DNA from: JAFGHJ01 sp964523975
GTDB lineage: Bacteria > Hydrothermota > UBA3072
Reading direction: 5' to 3'
NCBI GenBank assembly: GCA_964523975.1
Contig: CAZGBM010000071.1
Location: 1 to 9,071 of the forward strand
DNA: 9,071 bases
The notes below the pieces were generated by a model. It ran no database searches, was not told the DNA's origin, and worked only from the letters and a program-made list of their open reading frames with translations. Within the stretch, counting starts at the first letter, position 1. The number at the start of each line of letters is the position of its first letter. Shown here piece after piece: positions 4,950-9,071 of the stretch. Both the position numbers and the translations under genes were made by a program.

Positions 4950-5993
4950 TTACTTTAACTTTTCCAGTTCTTTCTTCAATTCTTCTAATTCTTCGGAGAA
5001 TCGAAGTATTTTTTCCGTTAAAGTTTCTTTTAAAGCTTCTGTTTGTTCTCTCATTTTTTTAGGAGTAATTTTTTCTATTGTAAAATCCGGAGAACCATTG
5101 GGAGTAAATTCTTTTACTTCTTCCAGCTTAACCGGAATTTCCATTTTGTCTTTTCCTCTGATGACCGTAAGCGTTACGGTCTTCCCGGGTTCTTCGATCA
5201 TTATCATTTCTTTGAGACGCTCCAGGTGAGGTATATTGTTGCCGTCCAACGCTATTATTATGTCGCCTTCTTTAACTCCGGCGGCTTCTGCAGGCGAATT
5301 TTTTACGACTTCTTTTACTACTACTCCCATATTTAAAGGAGGATTGTTTTCGATATTGACGCCAAGCCAGGCTCTCTTTACGATGCCTATTTTTTTTATC
5401 TGCTCTACCGTGTTTGAAATATAATTAACCTTGATTACTTCTGCGAAGTTATTGTTATTTCTGAAGAGATTTTCCGGAAATATGGGAAGATTGACTTTGC
5501 CTCCTACAATTCCCAAAAGGTTTCCTCTGGAGTCGAATACGCCGGCTCCATTATTGCCCGGAGACAGGGGTACCGAAAGGTTGAAAGATATGCCTTCCGG
5601 ACTCTGGAGGAATCCCATTCCTATCATTCCCATACAGCCGAATGAATTACCATAGATGTAACAAATTTGACCTTTGTTTATTTCCGTTTGGATGGACGGT
5701 ATACGCAAATCCTTTTCCACTTTTATCAGATGGATGCCTGTGGTTGGGTCCCGTCCCACAACTTTCCCTCTGGAAACATTTCCGAATTTGTCTTCCACAT
5801 TAACTGTTTGTCCGATTTCGATAAAACCCACAGTCGCTATATGATTTTTCTCGACAACAGTGCCTGTCATTATAAGACTACCATTTTCGGTGCATAAGGC
5901 AACTACATAAGGAGAAATATCGTTTTCGAGACGTATTATTTCTTCTTCTACTTTTGTAAGGTAAGTTGCGAGTAAAATCAATATAATATTCAT
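4950..5993 (-). CDS. HtrA/DegS-like PDZ pseudoprotease, catalytic triad lost
   Basis: This 347-residue protein has the S1C (HtrA/DegP/DegS) order: a short hydrophobic N-terminus (about 3-12, possibly a weak signal or anchor), a trypsin-like region (about 22-200), a PDZ domain (about 206-288, with RAWLGV, SPAEAAGVKEGDIIIALDG) and a C-terminal coiled coil (about 312-347). In the family the triad sits in T-N-N-H-V, DPxTDLAVLKV and PGNSGGP. Here these read TVGFI (Phe57), DPTTGIHLIKV (Gly86) and PGNNGAG (Asn148), so His, Asp and Ser are all replaced. The frame is otherwise intact and fold residues are kept, which argues against a decayed gene. It starts 21 bp after the anti-sigma stop in the same frame, with no clear ribosome site, so coupling is likely. 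It is probably a periplasmic regulatory or binding protein; its ligand is unknown. Confidence 0.85.
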   Translation of the reverse strand: MNIILILLATYLTKVEEEIIRLENDISPYVVALCTENGSLIMTGTVVEKNHIATVGFIEIGQTVNVEDKFGNVSRGKVVGRDPTTGIHLIKVEKDLRIPSIQTEINKGQICYIYGNSFGCMGMIGMGFLQSPEGISFNLSVPLSPGNNGAGVFDSRGNLLGIVGGKVNLPIFPENLFRNNNNFAEVIKVNYISNTVEQIKKIGIVKRAWLGVNIENNPPLNMGVVVKEVVKNSPAEAAGVKEGDIIIALDGNNIPHLERLKEMIMIEEPGKTVTLTVIRGKDKMEIPVKLEEVKEFTPNGSPDFTIEKITPKKMREQTEALKETLTEKILRFSEELEELKKELEKLK

Positions 5994-6014
5994 GCTGATA
6001 TTTTGAAATTCGAC

Positions 6015-6446
6015 TTAGAAGCTGCCTCCGGAGTAGCTTGTCAGTACAAAGTTGCCTTCTCTTTCATAATAGACTTCCGTATATGGAGTCTTTTCTTCCT
6101 TTACTATATAGTACTGTTTCGGGTTCTCCTCGGCGATTGTCTTTTCGGTTCTAAGGAGCGGTATCATGAGTAAACCCATAATAACCATAAATGATGTGGC
6201 GAGAGTGAGGCGCCGCATGAGATAAACTCTCCTTCTTGGGAATAGAAGGATTCTTTTCATTACTTTCTCGGAAGGTGCGGGTATCGTAATACTGCGAACA
6301 CTGTAACTAATATTCTGATAATCAATCAGAAGTTTTCTGCACTTTTCACATTTCTCTGTGTGTTTCTCAACCCGGATGATCTCGACTCTTTCCAACTCCG
6401 CATCAATATAGGGTGATATTAATTCTTTAATAATTTCACAATTCAT
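6015..6446 (-). CDS. Membrane anti-sigma factor with zinc-finger-type N-terminus
   Basis: The 143-residue product should hold the adjacent sigma factor inactive at the membrane. The N-terminus has Cys3, then His29-x3-Cys33-x2-Cys36, the zf-HC2/ZAS anti-sigma signature. A single membrane segment spans about 80-98, preceded by RRR and RR (71-79), so the N-terminus should be cytoplasmic. About 45 residues (99-143) would face the envelope, ending in SYSGGSF. In this family, signal-dependent cleavage of the outer part releases the sigma factor. The start overlaps the sigma stop by 4 bp (ATGA at 6446-6443), with GGAGGG at 6458-6453 six nt ahead. The HtrA-like pseudoprotease gene follows, so a different protease would have to make the first cut. 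Confidence 0.85.
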   Translation of the reverse strand: MNCEIIKELISPYIDAELERVEIIRVEKHTEKCEKCRKLLIDYQNISYSVRSITIPAPSEKVMKRILLFPRRRVYLMRRLTLATSFMVIMGLLMIPLLRTEKTIAEENPKQYYIVKEEKTPYTEVYYEREGNFVLTSYSGGSF

Positions 6447-6898
6447 TTGCTTCCCTCCAGGAAGTTTTTTAATTCCTCTCTTGCCCTGCTAAGTCTTGAT
6501 TTTACTGTTCCTTTTTCAATACCGAGAATATCCGATATCTCCTGGTATTCCAACTGGTTTATTTCCCTTAAAACTACTACTTCTTTTAATTTCGGCGACA
6601 AATTTTTAATCCCTTTTTCGATGTCGAGTTGCAGGTCAATGTCTTTATCTTTTGTTCTTAGATTAAATAAATCCAGACTTAATCTGTTTTTTCTCTTTCT
6701 CCAGTGGTCGTATACCGTGTTTCTTGCAACCGTAAGCAGGTAACTCTTCCAGTTTTTTATATCTTTTGTTTCTGCCTTCATAACCTTTATAAATGTATCC
6801 TGTAACAAGTCTTCAGCCTCCGCTCTATTTTGCACCATTCCGTATATGTACTTATAAATATAATCGTTATAATCCAGGAATATTTTTTCTATATTCAT
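6443..6898 (-). CDS. ECF RNA polymerase sigma factor (RpoE-like)
   Basis: The 151-residue protein contains only regions 2 and 4, as in group 4 (ECF) sigma factors. Region 2 (about 5-70) has AEDLLQDTFIKV (28-39) for core binding and LLTVARNTVYDHWRKRKN for -10 recognition. Region 4 (about 100-147) has LSPKLKEVVVLRE, YQEISDILGIEKGTVKSRLSRAREEL, the -35-binding helix-turn-helix. The ATG at 6898 begins right at the usual N-terminus. GAGGAG at 6921-6916 is 17 nt upstream, too far for normal use; a short open frame upstream ends in an ATGA overlap with this start, or the message is leaderless. The gene heads a three-gene envelope-stress-type operon and is directly downstream of the assembly gap. Which ECF subgroup it belongs to cannot be told by eye. 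Confidence 0.93.
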   Translation of the reverse strand: MNIEKIFLDYNDYIYKYIYGMVQNRAEAEDLLQDTFIKVMKAETKDIKNWKSYLLTVARNTVYDHWRKRKNRLSLDLFNLRTKDKDIDLQLDIEKGIKNLSPKLKEVVVLREINQLEYQEISDILGIEKGTVKSRLSRAREELKNFLEGSK

Positions 6899-6905
6899 AG
6901 TTTAA

Positions 6906-6931
6906 GACGAAAAAACTCCTCTATATGTTCC
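6906..6931 (-). promoter_or_regulatory. Candidate ECF-type (autoregulatory) promoter
   Basis: On the minus strand GGAAC (6931-6927) is followed after 17 bp by CGTC (6909-6906), resembling the AAC ... CGT boxes recognised by many ECF sigma factors. Seven nt separate it from the sigma ATG at 6898, so transcription could start at or next to the start codon. A perfect TATAAT (6939-6934) lies just upstream and could be an alternative -10 whose -35 is lost in the gap. Confidence 0.35.
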
Positions 6932-6940
6932 ATATTATAT

Positions 6941-7040
6941 NNNNNNNNNNNNNNNNNNNNNNNNNNNNNNNNNNNNNNNNNNNNNNNNNNNNNNNNNNNN
7001 NNNNNNNNNNNNNNNNNNNNNNNNNNNNNNNNNNNNNNNN
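6941..7040. other. Assembly gap, exactly 100 N
   Basis: A run of exactly 100 N is a common placeholder for a gap of unknown size. It removes the C-terminal end of the glycosyltransferase and whatever lies before the sigma gene. Any reading frame drawn through it is meaningless. Confidence 0.97.
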
Positions 7041-8176
7041 ACTCCCTTTAGAATTTCAGAGTATTTCTTGCTTAGGTTTTCCCATGAATATTCTAAATAG
7101 TCGGAGATCGGTTTGAATTTATTGGGAGTACGGATGCTCTTTAAAATAGCGGCTGCAAAAGATTCGGGTTCCGGGTCACAAATAAACCCGGAGGAACCTA
7201 TTATATCTTTTATTTCCCTGTTCCTTGTTATTGCTATTATCGGCAATCCGGTACGCAGATATTGATAGAGTTTTCCGGGCATCAACCATCCATCTTGGTC
7301 ACCGCTTCCCCCTATCAAAATCAGCAAGTCCGATGTTATCAGTTCGGCGAGGGCTTCCCTATTGGGCAGGTGTCCGGTCGAGATAAAATTTTTCAGCCCG
7401 GCTCTTTTCGCCTTTTCCCTTAAGTTCTCTACCATGGACGGTCCTATATATTTGAAAACAATACTTTCCCGGAGTTGCGGCTTTAAAGAAAATAATTTTT
7501 CGAACCCTTCAAAAATCGGATTCGGATTAAAAATATCTGTGAACGACCCCATATAGGTGATAATGAATTTATCGGATTTTTTTCTTTTGTTGATTGCGGG
7601 GAACGCTTTTTCGTCGAAGCCGTTCCTTATTAAATGGATTTTATTTTGATTTTCGGGATAGTGAGCTCGTAGATAGGCTCTGATTCCTTCCGTAACTGTA
7701 ACCACCGCAGAAGCCTTATCGATGCAGAATTGTTCGATTTTTTGTGCGAGTGATTCTTCCCATTTAAAGAAGTAATTTCCGAGATAACTTCCTGTCCACT
7801 GGTCCCGGTAATCGATAACAAGAGGAGTATTCTTCGCCATGAATGATGTAAGCATGAGAGAAAAAGGAGGGCAGGAGATGATTATTACATCGGCACTTCT
7901 TAATTTTCTCCATAAAAAGGGCAGCCAGAAAATTTTGTTATCGGGGAAAGAAAAACAATCACGTTTGCCGGCTCCGGGAGTCGAAACCCTTCCGGGCAGG
8001 ATGTGCAGTGGGTCGGGACAGAAAGACCGGATAACATTTAAATGGTCTATTTTGAGCGATTCGTTATCCCTGGGGTAAGAAAAAGGCGGATTAGGTGTAC
8101 ATATATCTACATCCCATCCGAGTTTTTCCAGATTTTTTGGAATATTATAGACCCTCTGGACTCCTCCCATTCCCAT
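7041..8176 (-). CDS. GT-B glycosyltransferase, family 4 type, C-terminus lost in gap
   Basis: This is probably a cytoplasmic, nucleotide-sugar-dependent enzyme of surface polysaccharide synthesis; donor and acceptor are unknown. Numbering from ATG 8176, it shows MGMGGVQRVYNIPKNLEKLGWDV (N-terminal Rossmann domain), VIDYRDQWTGS (120-130), VVTVTEG and LIRNGFD (158-188), ITYMGSF (206-212) opening the donor domain, and MPGKLYQYLRTGLPIIAI (299-316), where most relatives have Glu at the position of Gln305. The frame runs to YSEILKG and into the gap, close to the expected end. The same frame stays open upstream to about 8245 and encodes KPKVCWITYYFPP, the normal first strand of this fold, yet no ATG, GTG or TTG precedes it. 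The ATG at 8176 therefore probably truncates the protein; the real start is likely near 8218-8176. Confidence 0.88.
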
Positions 8177-8265
8177 TGGCGGAAAGTAGTATGTAATCCA
8201 GCAAACTTTTGGTTTAACTGCTAAGCCCCCTGTTTTCCTTCTTTTTTATTTTTTACTATAAGGTC

Positions 8266-9042
8266 CTATGGAGTTATTTGGGTTTCTTTGCCTTTGTCCT
8301 TTAACAAACTTAGAAAAGGTTTGAAAAGGTCTATGGGTATAGGGAATAAAGTGGTCGAATTGTTTTCTGCGGCAATTTCCACCAAAGTCTGAAGGTATCT
8401 AAGCTGAATGGTAACTGGAGACTGCTCCATCAGTTTTGCAGCCGCCACCAATTTCTCCGCAGCCTGAAATTCCCCCATAGCATTTATCACCTTCGCTCTT
8501 CTGTCTCTTTCGGATTCTGCCTGACGCGCCATAGCTCTTTGCATATCCTGAGGCAGGTCAACGTGTTTTATCTCCACAGTGCTTACCTTTATTCCCCAGG
8601 GGTCTGTTTGCTTATCGATAATGGTTTGAAGTTCTTTGTTGAGTTTTTCCCTCTCGGAGAGAAGCTCATCCAGCTCTGCACTGCCGACGACACTTCTGAG
8701 AGTCGTCTGGGAGATCTGAGAAGTGGCAAATTGGTAATTTTCGATTTCAATTATTGCCTTCTCGGGCTCCATGACTCTGAAATAAACAACGGCATTGACT
8801 TTCACGGAGACATTGTCTCTCGTTATTACGTCCTGAGGCGGAACGTCATGAGTGACTACCCGCAGGCTAACCCTGATTATTTTCTCGAAAAACGGAATAA
8901 TCAGAACAAGACCCGGGCCTCTAACCCCAGCATATCTTCCGAGACGAAAAACTACAGCTCTTTCATATTCCTGGAGTACCTTTATAGCGTTAAACAGAAT
9001 CATCAAAACAACAATTGCCAATGTAATAAAAAAAGCGTTCAA
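8266..9042 (-). CDS. Slipin, SPFH/band 7 (stomatin-like) membrane protein
   Basis: Slipins are oligomeric membrane-scaffold proteins thought to organise membrane microdomains and often work with an NfeD partner. The 258-residue product is the normal slipin length. A hydrophobic segment (about 4-22) anchors it. Then come EYERAVVFRLGRYAGVRGPGLVLIIPF (25-51), the band 7 core with TRDNVSVKVNAVVYFRV, TTLRSVVGSAELDELLSERE, and WGIKVSTVEIKHVDLP, followed by an alanine-rich helical part (AMARQAESERDRRAKVINA). The start is TTG at 9042, chosen because GGGAGG (9054-9049) lies six nt before it and no ATG precedes the anchor. No NfeD gene is visible; one may lie upstream beyond the edge. The glycosyltransferase follows on the same strand. 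Confidence 0.93.
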   Translation of the reverse strand: MNAFFITLAIVVLMILFNAIKVLQEYERAVVFRLGRYAGVRGPGLVLIIPFFEKIIRVSLRVVTHDVPPQDVITRDNVSVKVNAVVYFRVMEPEKAIIEIENYQFATSQISQTTLRSVVGSAELDELLSEREKLNKELQTIIDKQTDPWGIKVSTVEIKHVDLPQDMQRAMARQAESERDRRAKVINAMGEFQAAEKLVAAAKLMEQSPVTIQLRYLQTLVEIAAENNSTTLFPIPIDLFKPFLSLLKDKGKETQITP

Positions 9043-9048
9043 TTTATA

Positions 9049-9054
9049 CCTCCC
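9049..9054 (-). promoter_or_regulatory. Strong ribosome binding site supporting a TTG start
   Basis: GGGAGG is spaced 6 nt from TTG 9042-9040 and is the best-matched ribosome site in the window together with the one before the anti-sigma gene. It decides the start of the slipin gene. Confidence 0.75.
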
Positions 9055-9071
9055 TTTTTTTGACTTTTATC

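Noticed and set aside
6935..7040. Continuation of the glycosyltransferase frame through the N run to a stop
   Set aside because: The gap length is unknown, so the frame and stop after it cannot be assigned to this gene.
1..9071. tRNA, rRNA or known riboswitch
   Set aside because: No cloverleaf, rRNA segment or recognisable riboswitch core was seen on either strand by eye; a covariance-model search would be decisive.

Overview
The window is an AT-rich bacterial scaffold piece with a 100-N scaffolding gap, so it is probably part of a metagenome-assembled genome. An ECF sigma factor with a membrane anti-sigma factor, an HtrA-like envelope protein and a slipin point to a bacterium, probably with a two-membrane envelope. 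Intergenic DNA packed with short, degenerate, word-like repeats recalls uncultured candidate phyla (my recollection, not verified). I cannot name the lineage.

Layout. (1) 1-1202, minus: the first ~400 codons of a secreted BNR_4-type beta-propeller protein, cut by the window edge. (2) 1203-1837: a 635-bp divergent intergenic region full of degenerate repeats, with good promoters at both ends. (3) 1838-3103, plus: purD. (4) 3104-3438: a repeat mosaic in which three different inverted pairs are nested concentrically. (5) 3439-4737, plus: rarA. (6) 4738-4949: a convergent intergenic region, again nested and palindromic, with outer repeats that begin at the stop codons of both flanking genes. (7) 8176 down to 4950, all minus: slipin, GT4 glycosyltransferase, gap, ECF sigma factor, anti-sigma factor and an HtrA/DegS-like PDZ protein (the slipin itself starts at 9042).

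How the genes work together. The sigma and anti-sigma genes overlap by 4 bp (ATGA), and the HtrA-like gene follows 21 bp later, so the three form a probable envelope-stress operon comparable to algU-muc or rpoE-rse arrangements. The HtrA-like protein has lost all three catalytic residues (His to Phe, Asp to Gly, Ser to Asn) but keeps its fold signature and PDZ domain. It is best read as a pseudoprotease that may sense or bind something. PurD (purine synthesis) and RarA (stalled-fork processing) are housekeeping genes with no evident link to the rest.

Most notable: the pseudoprotease in the sigma operon, and a repeat system in which hairpin arms are each made of three degenerate 9-nt units and different repeat families are nested inside one another between genes. 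Periods, arm coordinates and match counts were worked out by eye. Family identifications rest on motif recognition, not on searches.
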